Assembly (NCBI GenBank): GCA_963709765.1
Contig: CAVPXL010000003.1
Coordinates: 322,113 to 386,112 of the forward strand
Direction of reading: 5' to 3'
Origin: Roseitranquillus sp963709765
GTDB taxonomy: Bacteria > Pseudomonadota > Alphaproteobacteria > Rhodobacterales > Rhodobacteraceae
Length of the DNA stretch: 64,000 nt
The position numbers were made by a program, and so were the translations under genes. Below are positions 48,300 to 55,856 of the stretch, in pieces. How positions within the stretch are numbered: the stretch's first letter is position 1; each line of letters begins with the position of its first letter. The notes below the pieces were generated by a model that did no database searches, was not told the origin of the DNA, and saw only the letters and a program-made list of their open reading frames with translations.

Positions 48300-49859
48300 T
48301 CAAGCCGTTTCGCCAACCAGGAGCGCGACGTCGTCTCCGCAAGGCGTCAGGCCGCGCGTCGCGTGATACTGGGTCATCCACCCCTGGACATCGGCGGCCG
48401 GCATCGGGCGCGCAATGCCGAAACCTTGCAGATGGTCGCAGCCGAGCTCCGAGAAGAGCGCGATTTCGCCCTGTGTCGCGACTCCTTCGGCGATGGTCTC
48501 GATCTCCAGCGTCCGCGCCATGTTGACGATCGCCTCTGCCATCTTGCGCTGCTGCGGATCGGCGTCGGCGCCCGATACGTAGGAGCGATCGATCTTGATA
48601 CGACTCGCGCCAAAGCGGCTTATTCCGGCCAGGGCGGCCTGGCCCGTGCCGAAATCATCCAGTTCGACCGAACAGCCCGTCCGGGCAACCCGGCGCAGAT
48701 TGGTCGTGATGATGTCGTTGTCCGGCGACACGACGACGTCCTCCAGGACTTCGAGGGAGATCCGGTCGGGCGTCAGATCGTAGCTGTCGAGGCACCATTC
48801 CAGCCTTTCGGCAAGGAGCTGGTCGTGCAGCGTGGCGGCGTCGATGTTGACGGCGACGCGCGGAACGCGAAGCCCCATCCGGTCCCAGGCCCGCAACTGC
48901 GCACAGACGCTGTTGAGCATGACCTCGAACAGGCGCGGTCCGAGGCCCCGCGCTTCGATCGGGTCGAGGAAGTCGCTGGGCAGCAGGGTGCCGCGGCGCG
49001 GGTGCTCCCACCGTGCAAGCGCCTCCAGCCCGGTCACGCGGCCGGTTTCGGCATCGATCTGGGGCTGGAACCAGCTGACGATCTGGCCGCTGTCGAGCGC
49101 GCCGGACACGGTCTCCGCCAGATCGCTCTTGGCCTGCAGGCGCGTGCGCATCTCGTCGGTAAAGACGGCGACGGAAGCCGGGCCGTGAACCCGTGCCGAT
49201 TCGAGCGCGGCTTCGGCGGCGGCCAGGAAAAGCGCGGCGTCGTCGGCCGGCCGGCCGTCCTCGAAACAGACGCCGATCGAGGCGGTGACGTGGACGCGCA
49301 CGCCGCAGGTGTAGATCGGCTTGGCGATGGCGCGCTGGATGCGGTCGGCGATGTTGATCGCATCCGTCGTCTCTCCGCGCCGCAGAGATGGCAGGACGAT
49401 GCCGAATGCGGGCCCCTGCAGCCGCACGATCTGGTCGCCGCCGCGCAGAGTGCTCAGGATCCGGTCGCCCACTTGCGCCAGCACCAGATCCCAGACCCGC
49501 GGGCCAAGCCGGGGTTCGTTGCGCGCAGATTCGTCGAGCGCCACCGCGAGCACGATCACCTGGCGCCGCCGCCGACGCTTTCCCAGCAGCACTTCGAGAT
49601 AACGTACGGCCGTATCGCCGCAGGGAAGTCCGGTCAGAGGGTCGCGCTCGCCGCACTGTACGCTGGGTGTCGAGAACATCCGTGCCACCATCATGCCCAA
49701 GGGAATCACCGCGGCCAGAGAAAGCAGCAGGTTCTCGCCGCCAAACACGTAGCTGATCACGAGCACGGCCGGGATCGACGCCATCATGTGCGGATTGATC
49801 ATGGCGCCCCGCATGGCAACGGAAACGTCGTGCGGGATGCGCAACCGGCCCAAGCTCAT
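48300..49859 (-). CDS. Cyclic-di-GMP protein with degenerate GGDEF and intact-looking EAL domain
   Basis: 519 residues. Two hydrophobic helices (about 25-60: MMASIPAVLVISYVFGG, LLLSLAAVIPLGMMVARM) anchor it in the membrane. The GGDEF domain (about 70-235) has lost its signature: RLQGPAFGIVLP stands where LGGDEF is expected. The EAL domain (about 255-505) keeps catalytic features: GLEALARWEHP, RVAVNIDAATLHD, EVLEDVV, ELDDFGTG, RIKIDRSY, IAEGVAT and LQGFGIARP. It is probably a phosphodiesterase with a regulatory GGDEF relic. It sits between ttcA and yidC, an unusual place. The gene is intact. Confidence 0.9.
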   Translation of the reverse strand: MSLGRLRIPHDVSVAMRGAMINPHMMASIPAVLVISYVFGGENLLLSLAAVIPLGMMVARMFSTPSVQCGERDPLTGLPCGDTAVRYLEVLLGKRRRRRQVIVLAVALDESARNEPRLGPRVWDLVLAQVGDRILSTLRGGDQIVRLQGPAFGIVLPSLRRGETTDAINIADRIQRAIAKPIYTCGVRVHVTASIGVCFEDGRPADDAALFLAAAEAALESARVHGPASVAVFTDEMRTRLQAKSDLAETVSGALDSGQIVSWFQPQIDAETGRVTGLEALARWEHPRRGTLLPSDFLDPIEARGLGPRLFEVMLNSVCAQLRAWDRMGLRVPRVAVNIDAATLHDQLLAERLEWCLDSYDLTPDRISLEVLEDVVVSPDNDIITTNLRRVARTGCSVELDDFGTGQAALAGISRFGASRIKIDRSYVSGADADPQQRKMAEAIVNMARTLEIETIAEGVATQGEIALFSELGCDHLQGFGIARPMPAADVQGWMTQYHATRGLTPCGDDVALLVGETA

Positions 49860-49950
49860 GATACCTCTTTCCCACCAAGCATCGGCAGCGGCACTTCACG
49901 CGGCTGCTCTCATGTTGCGGGAAGGCTAGGGGCTCTGAGTTCGCAATCGG

Positions 49951-50841
49951 TTAACAGTCGCCGCTTTTGACCGGTTGGTCGAGCGGGTGGGCTCCCTGCT
50001 GACGTGTCAGCCCCTGGAAATCGAAAAGCGCAGGATCCAGCAGATGCGAGGGTCGCGCATTTGTCAGCGCGCGGAACAGCACCTGCCGCCGGCCCGGGCT
50101 GTTGCGCTCCCATCCGTCGAGCATTGCCTTGACCTGCTGTCGCTGGAGGCCGTCCTGGCTGCCGCAGAGATCGCAGGGAATGATCGGATAGTTCATCGCC
50201 CGCGCAAATCTCTCGCAGTCGGTCTCCGCCACGTGGGCGAGGGGGCGATAGACGAAGAGGTCCTTTTCCTCGTTGACGAGTTTCGGCGGCATCGTCGCGA
50301 GGCGCCCGCCATGGAAGAGGTTCATGAAGAACGTCTCGAGGATGTCGTCGCGATGGTGGCCGAGCACGACAGCGCTGCAGCCCTCTTCCCGTGCGACGCG
50401 GTAGAGATGTCCCCGCCGCAGCCGCGAACAGAGCGCGCAATAGGTGCGTCCCGCCGGAACCTTGTCGGTCACGATCGAATAGGTGTCGCGGTATTCGATC
50501 CGGTGCGGCACACCCATCCGGTCCAGGAATTCGGGCAGCACGGTCGCCGGAAACCCCGGCTGTCCCTGATCGAGATTGCAGGCAAGGATGTCCACTGGCA
50601 GCAGGCCGCGCCACTGCAGTTCGGTCAAGGCAGCCAGCAGGGTGTAGCTGTCCTTGCCTCCCGACAGGCAGACGAGCCAACGCGCGCCGCGTTCGATCAT
50701 GCCGTAATGATCGACGGCTTCGCGAACCTGCCGAACGATGCGTTTGCGCAGCTTGCGGAATTCGGTCGTCGACGGGGCCCCGTGAAACAGCGGGTGTATC
50801 TCGGCCTCGTCGGGCGGGGTGGGCTTTTCCTGATCCAGCAT
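49951..50841 (-). CDS. ttcA: tRNA 2-thiocytidine biosynthesis protein TtcA
   Basis: 296 residues. The PP-loop SGGKDS is at 60-65. Cluster cysteines sit in TYCALCSR (C135, C138) and CDLCGS (C223, C226), as needed for the iron-sulfur-dependent thiolation of cytidine 32 in tRNA. Other segments are NLDQGQPGFP, VLGHHRDDILETFFMNLFHG and TMPPKLVNEEKDL. The ATG at 50841 gives the family N-terminus; the frame is open much further upstream but that part is not protein-like. The gene is intact. Confidence 0.93.
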   Translation of the reverse strand: MLDQEKPTPPDEAEIHPLFHGAPSTTEFRKLRKRIVRQVREAVDHYGMIERGARWLVCLSGGKDSYTLLAALTELQWRGLLPVDILACNLDQGQPGFPATVLPEFLDRMGVPHRIEYRDTYSIVTDKVPAGRTYCALCSRLRRGHLYRVAREEGCSAVVLGHHRDDILETFFMNLFHGGRLATMPPKLVNEEKDLFVYRPLAHVAETDCERFARAMNYPIIPCDLCGSQDGLQRQQVKAMLDGWERNSPGRRQVLFRALTNARPSHLLDPALFDFQGLTRQQGAHPLDQPVKSGDC

Positions 50842-51002
50842 GGAAGTGCCATACCCGCTTTCGTGGCGTGAAACGAGAGGGGACGCGAATGCGACGGGAT
50901 GCTCACGGTTGGCCGAAGAATCCGGGCCCGACGATGGCGCGTCGGCAGCCGTCGGGCGCGAACTTTCGGAGTTGCGATCTGCGCAAAACCGACCGGACGG
51001 TG

Positions 51003-51308
51003 CTAGGGGGATCTCGATCTGTCGGCCCTGGCCGGATCGGTCGCCTGGACGCTGCCGGACTCCTCGGCGCGGTCTTCGTCTGGCGATGTGGGCGGAACCG
51101 GATCGTAACCCGAACCTCCCCATGGGTGACACCGCAACAGACGGCTCAGAACCAGCCTGCCACCGCGCACGGCTCCGTGGCGCTCGAGGGCCTCGAGGGC
51201 ATAGGCGGAGCATGTCGGCTGGAAGCGGCAGCTATGTCCGATCCACGGCGAGAGCAGCAGCCGGTAGCCATGAACCGGCAGTGAAAGAAGTCGCGCGGCC
51301 GGGCTCAT
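51003..51308 (-). CDS. yidD: Membrane protein insertion efficiency factor YidD
   Basis: 101 residues. The YidD core is clear: YRLLLSPWIGHSCRFQPTCS, AYALEALERHG and SRLLRCHPWGGSGYDPVP. YidD assists YidC-mediated membrane insertion. It overlaps rnpA by ATGA and lies in the usual rpmH-rnpA-yidD order. The C-terminal tail after DPVP is longer and charged. The gene is intact. Confidence 0.95.
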   Translation of the reverse strand: MSPAARLLSLPVHGYRLLLSPWIGHSCRFQPTCSAYALEALERHGAVRGGRLVLSRLLRCHPWGGSGYDPVPPTSPDEDRAEESGSVQATDPARADRSRSP

Positions 51309-51709
51309 CGACCGGGCCTGGCGCCATGGGCGCGCTCCAAGGCCTCGACCAGATCAGCGAGCAGAGCTTCGAAAGCTCGACCCGCCGTCAGATCGCGGCG
51401 CCCGATCAGGACATAATCCCAACCGGGACGACCCAGGCGTGGCAGGACAAGACGTGCGGCTTCGCGCAGCCGTCTTTTGGCGCGGTTGCGCGCGATAGCG
51501 TTGCCGACCTTGCGTGAACAGGTGAAGCCCACGCGAACCTGCGCGCCCGACGCCTCGTCGTCGCGGCGCTGCCGGGCCTGCAGGCTGAAGGCCGGCGCAT
51601 TCGCTCGACGCGCGCGAGCAGCACGAAGAAAATCTTCGCGCCGCGTCAGAGTCGTGACAGAGGAGACCGGTGGCACAGCCAGGCGATCATCCGGATCGAG
51701 CAAATGCAT
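51305..51709 (-). CDS. rnpA: Ribonuclease P protein component
   Basis: 134 residues. The central strand and helix show VGFTCSRKVGNAIARNRAKR with the RNR motif that contacts RNase P RNA, preceded by TLTRREDFLRAARA. The protein helps RNase P RNA to process tRNA 5' ends. It lies 22 bp after rpmH and overlaps yidD. It has an N-terminal extension of about 20 residues (MHLLDPDDRL...), so a later start is possible. The gene is intact. Confidence 0.95.
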   Translation of the reverse strand: MHLLDPDDRLAVPPVSSVTTLTRREDFLRAARARRANAPAFSLQARQRRDDEASGAQVRVGFTCSRKVGNAIARNRAKRRLREAARLVLPRLGRPGWDYVLIGRRDLTAGRAFEALLADLVEALERAHGARPGR

Positions 51710-51731
51710 GATCCGGCCAGATCGGCGTGGC

Positions 51732-51866
51732 TCAGGCGCTCAGCCGCTTGCGGCCGCGGGCACGGCGCGCGTTCAGGATCTTGCGCCCTGCCTTGGTCGC
51801 CATGCGCGAGCGAAAACCGTGGCGGCGCTTGCGCACCAGGTTGCTGGGCTGGAAAGTGCGTTTCAT
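51732..51866 (-). CDS. rpmH: 50S ribosomal protein L34
   Basis: 44 residues: MKRTFQPSNLVRKRRHGFRS, then MATKAGRKILNARRARGRKR and LSA. Length and sequence are fully typical. It is the first gene of the minus-strand rpmH-rnpA-yidD group and has a promoter-like sequence at 51940-51968. GAGGATCTGACG upstream provides a ribosome-binding site. It is short enough to be missed by simple gene calling. Confidence 0.97.
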   Translation of the reverse strand: MKRTFQPSNLVRKRRHGFRSRMATKAGRKILNARRARGRKRLSA

Positions 51867-51939
51867 CGTCAGATCCTCATCCGCTCGGGCCACGGCGCAA
51901 CGCCGGCGCGTGCTGGGCCCGTCCGTGTTCGAAGTCCGC

Positions 51940-51968
51940 CTGTTAGCTTCGCATGCGACCCGAGTCAA
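51940..51968 (-). promoter_or_regulatory. rpmH promoter
   Basis: On the minus strand TTGACT (51968-51963) and TAACAG (51945-51940) are separated by 17 bp. The position is 74 bp upstream of rpmH. The -35 is close to consensus and the -10 moderately so. Confidence 0.6.
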
Positions 51969-52112
51969 CGCATTCGGGCCCCCTTCGTCGAGCTACGTCG
52001 ACGAGCACGTTGCGATCGCGCCGCTTCAAGGCGGCGTGAGGTCGCTGGCGCGGCGTGACGTCCCGCGGCATGTTCCCCGGACAGGCAGACGTGCCGCCAA
52101 TGGAGAAGCCGC

Positions 52113-52844
52113 ATGGCCCAGCCCGACGCCGCCCACGGCCCGACCCTCTGGCGGCGCCTCCCCCTGCTGATCGTGGTTGGTGTGGCGCTCATCGGCGCCT
52201 TCACCCTGCGCGAGTATCTCTCCTTCGAGACGCTGAGCCGCAACCGCGAGGCCCTGCTGGGATTTCGCGACGCCCATTACGCGGTCACCGTCGTGGGATT
52301 CGTTGCGGCCTACGTGGCGATCGTCGCGTTCTCGCTGCCCGGGGCGACGCTGGCAACGCTGACGGGCGGATTCCTGTTCGGGGTGATGCCGGGGGCGCTC
52401 TACAACATCGTCGCGGCGACCTCGGGGGCGACGCTCATCTTCCTCGCCGCGCGGTTGGGCCTCGGCGAGACGCTGGCGGCTCGCATGGATGCGTCGGACG
52501 GCCTCGTGCGACGTATCAAGGTCGGGATCGACGAGAACCAGTGGCCGATGCTGTTCCTGATCCGCCTCGTGCCGGCGGTTCCGTTCTTCGTCGCCAATGT
52601 GGTACCGGCGCTCGTGGGCGTTCCGCTGTATCGCTACGTCATTTCCACCTTCCTCGGGATCATCCCGGGCGCAGTCGTCTATACCAGCGTGGGCGCGGGC
52701 CTCGGCTCGGTCTTCGCAACGGGAGAGACGCCGGACCTGGGGATCATCTTCGAGCCGCAGATCCTCTGGCCGATCCTCGGCCTGTGCGCGCTGGCCCTGC
52801 TGCCGATCGCGCTCAAGCTCGTACGCGGAAAGCGGGAGATCTGA
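52113..52844 (+). CDS. VTT-domain (TVP38/TMEM64, DedA-like) inner-membrane protein
   Basis: 243 residues with about six hydrophobic segments. VTT (SNARE-associated) domain features are the glycine-rich GGFLFGVMPGALYNIV, then FLIRLVPAVPFFVANVVPAL and FLGIIPGAVVYTSVGAGLG. Related DedA and TMEM64 proteins act in lipid scrambling or transport; the exact role here is unknown. The stop overlaps the next gene by TGATG. The neighbour is a flavoprotein, a pairing that also occurs in other alphaproteobacteria from memory. The gene is intact. Confidence 0.87.
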   Translation: MAQPDAAHGPTLWRRLPLLIVVGVALIGAFTLREYLSFETLSRNREALLGFRDAHYAVTVVGFVAAYVAIVAFSLPGATLATLTGGFLFGVMPGALYNIVAATSGATLIFLAARLGLGETLAARMDASDGLVRRIKVGIDENQWPMLFLIRLVPAVPFFVANVVPALVGVPLYRYVISTFLGIIPGAVVYTSVGAGLGSVFATGETPDLGIIFEPQILWPILGLCALALLPIALKLVRGKREI

Positions 52845-54262
52845 TGCAGCGGATCGACACCGATGTCTGCGTGGTCGGCGCCGGCTCCGCGGGCCTGAGC
52901 ATGGCCTACGGGGCCAGCCAGATGGGGGCGCGGACCGTTCTGATCGAGAGCGGAAAGATGGGGGGCGACTGCCTGAATTACGGCTGCGTGCCGTCGAAAT
53001 CACTTCTGGCCGCAGCCAAAGCGGCGCATGCGCAGGCAAGTTCGGCGCCGTTCGGCATTGCGCCCGTTGCGCCGCGGATCGATTTCGCCGGGACAAAGGA
53101 TCATGTGCGCGAGGTCATCGACACCATCGCCCCGGTCGACAGCCAGGAGAGATTCGAGGGTCTTGGCGTCAATGTCATCCGCGCGCGGGCCCGCTTCGTC
53201 TCGTCGCGCGAGATCGAGGCAGGGCAGTGGCGGATAAGGGCGCGTCGCTTCGTGATCGCGACCGGCTCGCGTCCGTTCGTGCCGCCGATCGAGGGGGTCA
53301 AGGATGTACCTTTCCTTACCAACGAAAGCGTCTTTGACCTGCGCGACCGGCCGGAGCACCTGATCATCATCGGCGGCGGACCGATCGGCATGGAAATGGC
53401 ACAGGCCCATCTCCGGCTCGGCAGCAAGGTCACCGTCGTCGCCGGAAAGCGTGCGCTGTCCAGGGACGATCCCGAGCTTGCCGCAATCGTCGTGGCGCGG
53501 CTGCGCGCAGAGGGCGTCAAGATCGACGAGGGGCGGCACGTCACGCGACTTTCCGGAGCCGAAGGCGCGGTCATCGCCGAACTGGATGACGGGCGAACCC
53601 TGCGTGGCACGCATCTGCTGATGGCTGCGGGGCGTGCGGCGAACACCGACGGTCTGGGGCTCGACGCGGCCGGCATCGACTCGGACCGCAACGGCATCCG
53701 CGTCGGCGATGATCTCCGCACGACCAACCGTCGCGCCTATGCGATCGGCGACGTGGCCGGACGCCTGCAATTCACTCACTTGGCCGGATACCATGCCGGC
53801 GTGATCATTCGCCCGATCCTGTTCGGACTGCCCGCCCGGGCGCGTCAGGACCACATCCCGTGGGTCACCTACACTGATCCAGAATTGGCCCAGTGCGGCC
53901 TGACGGAGGCGCAGGCGCGCGAGAAACACGGCGATCGGCTGAGTGTGGCGCGGTTCGACTATTCCGAGAACGACCGCGCCCAGGCCGAACGGCGCACCAC
54001 CGGCCTGATCAAGGTCATGGTGGTCAAGGGGCGTCCGGTCGGCGCGTCGATCGTGGGCGCGCAGGCTGGCGAGCTGGTCGGATTGTGGTCGCTCGCGATC
54101 GTCAACAATCTCAAGATGAGCGCCATCGCCAGCATGGTCGCGCCCTATCCGACGATTTCGGAGCTAAACAAACGGGTGGTTGGCGCCTATTTCTCCCCTA
54201 GACTGTTTGAGAACGACAAGATCAAGCGGGTCGTCAGGATGGTGCAGAGGCTCCTTCCCTAG
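52844..54262 (+). CDS. Pyridine nucleotide-disulfide oxidoreductase, mercuric/lipoamide reductase-like
   Basis: 472 residues. FAD-binding VGAGSAGLSMA at 11-21, redox-active disulfide GGDCLNYGCVPSKSL (C43, C48), NAD(P)-binding IIGGGPIGMEMAQ, and a second FAD segment YAIGDVAG. The C-terminal dimerisation domain has APYPTISEL where classical members carry His-x-His-Pro-Thr, so Tyr435 replaces the catalytic His and the electron acceptor may differ. No N-terminal HMA domain and no C-terminal vicinal Cys pair are present, so mercury reduction is unlikely. It is coupled to the VTT gene. The gene is intact. Confidence 0.9.
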   Translation: MQRIDTDVCVVGAGSAGLSMAYGASQMGARTVLIESGKMGGDCLNYGCVPSKSLLAAAKAAHAQASSAPFGIAPVAPRIDFAGTKDHVREVIDTIAPVDSQERFEGLGVNVIRARARFVSSREIEAGQWRIRARRFVIATGSRPFVPPIEGVKDVPFLTNESVFDLRDRPEHLIIIGGGPIGMEMAQAHLRLGSKVTVVAGKRALSRDDPELAAIVVARLRAEGVKIDEGRHVTRLSGAEGAVIAELDDGRTLRGTHLLMAAGRAANTDGLGLDAAGIDSDRNGIRVGDDLRTTNRRAYAIGDVAGRLQFTHLAGYHAGVIIRPILFGLPARARQDHIPWVTYTDPELAQCGLTEAQAREKHGDRLSVARFDYSENDRAQAERRTTGLIKVMVVKGRPVGASIVGAQAGELVGLWSLAIVNNLKMSAIASMVAPYPTISELNKRVVGAYFSPRLFENDKIKRVVRMVQRLLP

Positions 54263-54279
54263 GCGACCCCGGGGGCGAC

Positions 54280-55680
54280 ATGCTGAATTCGCTGTCCGGG
54301 CGGTTCCTCATTCTCACGACGGTCTTCGTGATGCTGGCCGAAGTGCTGATCTTCGTGCCGTCGGTCGCGCGTTTCCGTCAGGATTACCTGTTGTCGCGGT
54401 TGGAGAGGGCGCAGATCGCGTCGCTTGCACTGCTCGCCAACCCGATGATCGACGCCGAGCTCGAACAGGAGCTGCTTACCAATGCTGGCGTCTACAACGT
54501 GGTCCTGCGCCGCGACGAGATGCGACAGCTCGTGCTCTCCTCGCCGGTACCGTCGCCGATTCACGCCACCTACGATCTCCGCGATCCTGGTCCCTTCGAA
54601 CTGATCGGCGACGCGATCGCCTGTCTTTTCGATACCGGGCAGAGGGTAATTCGCGTCATTGGCAACCCGGTGCAGGAGGCGGGGCTCCTGATCGAGGTCA
54701 CGATGCCGACCCGCCCGCTCAGGGCGGCGATGATCGATTACGGAGTCCGCGTCCTGATCCTGTCCGCCGTGATCTCGGTGTTCACGGCGCTTCTGCTCTT
54801 CCTTGCCGTCCGGCGGATCCTTGTGAAACCGATCAAGGGCGTGGTCGAGGCCATGACCCGCTACGCCGCCGGACCCGAGGATGCCCGCCGCATCATCGAG
54901 CCCACGGCCAAAGTGCGAGAATTGCGCGAGGCGGAGACGGCGTTGCGCACGATGCAGACGCAGCTCACCGCAGCCCTGCGACAGAAGGACCGCCTGGCCC
55001 AGCTCGGCGGCGCGGTTGCCAAGGTCAGCCATGATCTGCGCAACATCCTGACGACGGCGCAACTCTTCGGGGATCGGATCGAGACCAGCCAGGACCCGGT
55101 TGTCGCCCGGCTAGCGCCGAAGTTGCTCGCCTCGATCCAGCGGGCCGTGAATCTGTGCGAGGGCACGCTCGCCTTCGGGCGCGCCGAGGAGCCGCCGCCG
55201 ATGCTGACCCGCCTCGCGCTCGATGTCGTCGTGGACGACGTGTTCGAGGCAGAACGGCTTGCCGCGGCCGACGACAGCATCGCCTTGGAGAAGGAGATCC
55301 CCACCGCGTTCGTTCTGCGTGCCGATCCCGAGCAGCTTTACCGGGTTCTGGCCAATCTCGTTCGCAACGCACGGCAGGCGCTCGAATCCTCCGGCCGGCC
55401 GGGCACCGTCCGCGTGATGGCTGCCGAGACGGACGCCGACTGGATGATCACCGTCGCCGATACCGGGCCGGGTCTGCCAGAAAAGACGCAGCAGGCGCTC
55501 TTCACGCCTTTTTCCTCGGGCTCGCGCAAAGGGGGGACCGGGCTTGGCCTTGCCATTGCTGCCGAACTCGTGCGCGGTCATGGCGGGCGGGTATCGCTCG
55601 AGTCGACGGGACCGGAAGGAACAACGTTCCGGATCCGCCTGCCGAAACAGGTGATCTCGCTTGACGCTGCGGCGGAATGA
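54280..55680 (+). CDS. Membrane sensor histidine kinase (orphan)
   Basis: 466 residues. Helix 1 (about 9-29) and helix 2 (about 156-177) flank a periplasmic sensor domain; a HAMP-like linker follows (RRILVKPIKGVVEAM). The HisKA box has His251 in KVSHDLRN. The ATPase domain carries NLVRNARQAL (N box), DTGPGLP (G1) and GGTGLGLAI (G2). No response-regulator gene is adjacent. It starts 17 bp after the flavoprotein, so the two are likely cotranscribed. The signal is unknown. The gene is intact. Confidence 0.92.
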   Translation: MLNSLSGRFLILTTVFVMLAEVLIFVPSVARFRQDYLLSRLERAQIASLALLANPMIDAELEQELLTNAGVYNVVLRRDEMRQLVLSSPVPSPIHATYDLRDPGPFELIGDAIACLFDTGQRVIRVIGNPVQEAGLLIEVTMPTRPLRAAMIDYGVRVLILSAVISVFTALLLFLAVRRILVKPIKGVVEAMTRYAAGPEDARRIIEPTAKVRELREAETALRTMQTQLTAALRQKDRLAQLGGAVAKVSHDLRNILTTAQLFGDRIETSQDPVVARLAPKLLASIQRAVNLCEGTLAFGRAEEPPPMLTRLALDVVVDDVFEAERLAAADDSIALEKEIPTAFVLRADPEQLYRVLANLVRNARQALESSGRPGTVRVMAAETDADWMITVADTGPGLPEKTQQALFTPFSSGSRKGGTGLGLAIAAELVRGHGGRVSLESTGPEGTTFRIRLPKQVISLDAAAE

Positions 55681-55729
55681 ATAGGCGCTTGCATCGCCAG
55701 CGGGGCCTCGTTACACCCCGCCTGTCCGC

Positions 55730-55806
55730 GCGCTGGTAGCTCAGTTGGATAGAGTACTTGACTACGAATCAAGGGGTCGGGGGTTCGAATCCTCCCCAGC
55801 GCGCCA
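55730..55806 (+). tRNA. tRNA-Arg (anticodon ACG)
   Basis: 77 nt with encoded CCA. The acceptor stem pairs GCGCTGG with CCAGCGC. The D arm has GCTC-AGTTGGATA-GAGT, the anticodon arm CTTGA-CTACGAA-TCAAG with anticodon ACG, and the T arm GGGGG-TTCGAAT-CCTCC. The ACG anticodon is normally edited to ICG by TadA to read CGU, CGC and CGA. Confidence 0.97.
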
Positions 55807-55856
55807 ACATCTCCCATGGGTGATTTCCTACCCTGCGCCGCTTGTCGGCGCGAGGA

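Noticed and set aside
48237..49970. 577-codon plus-strand open frame opposite the EAL gene
   Set aside because: The minus strand holds a full GGDEF/EAL protein with catalytic motifs; the plus-strand product shows none.
52844..54262. Mercuric reductase MerA
   Set aside because: It lacks the N-terminal HMA domain and the C-terminal Cys pair, and no mer genes are nearby.
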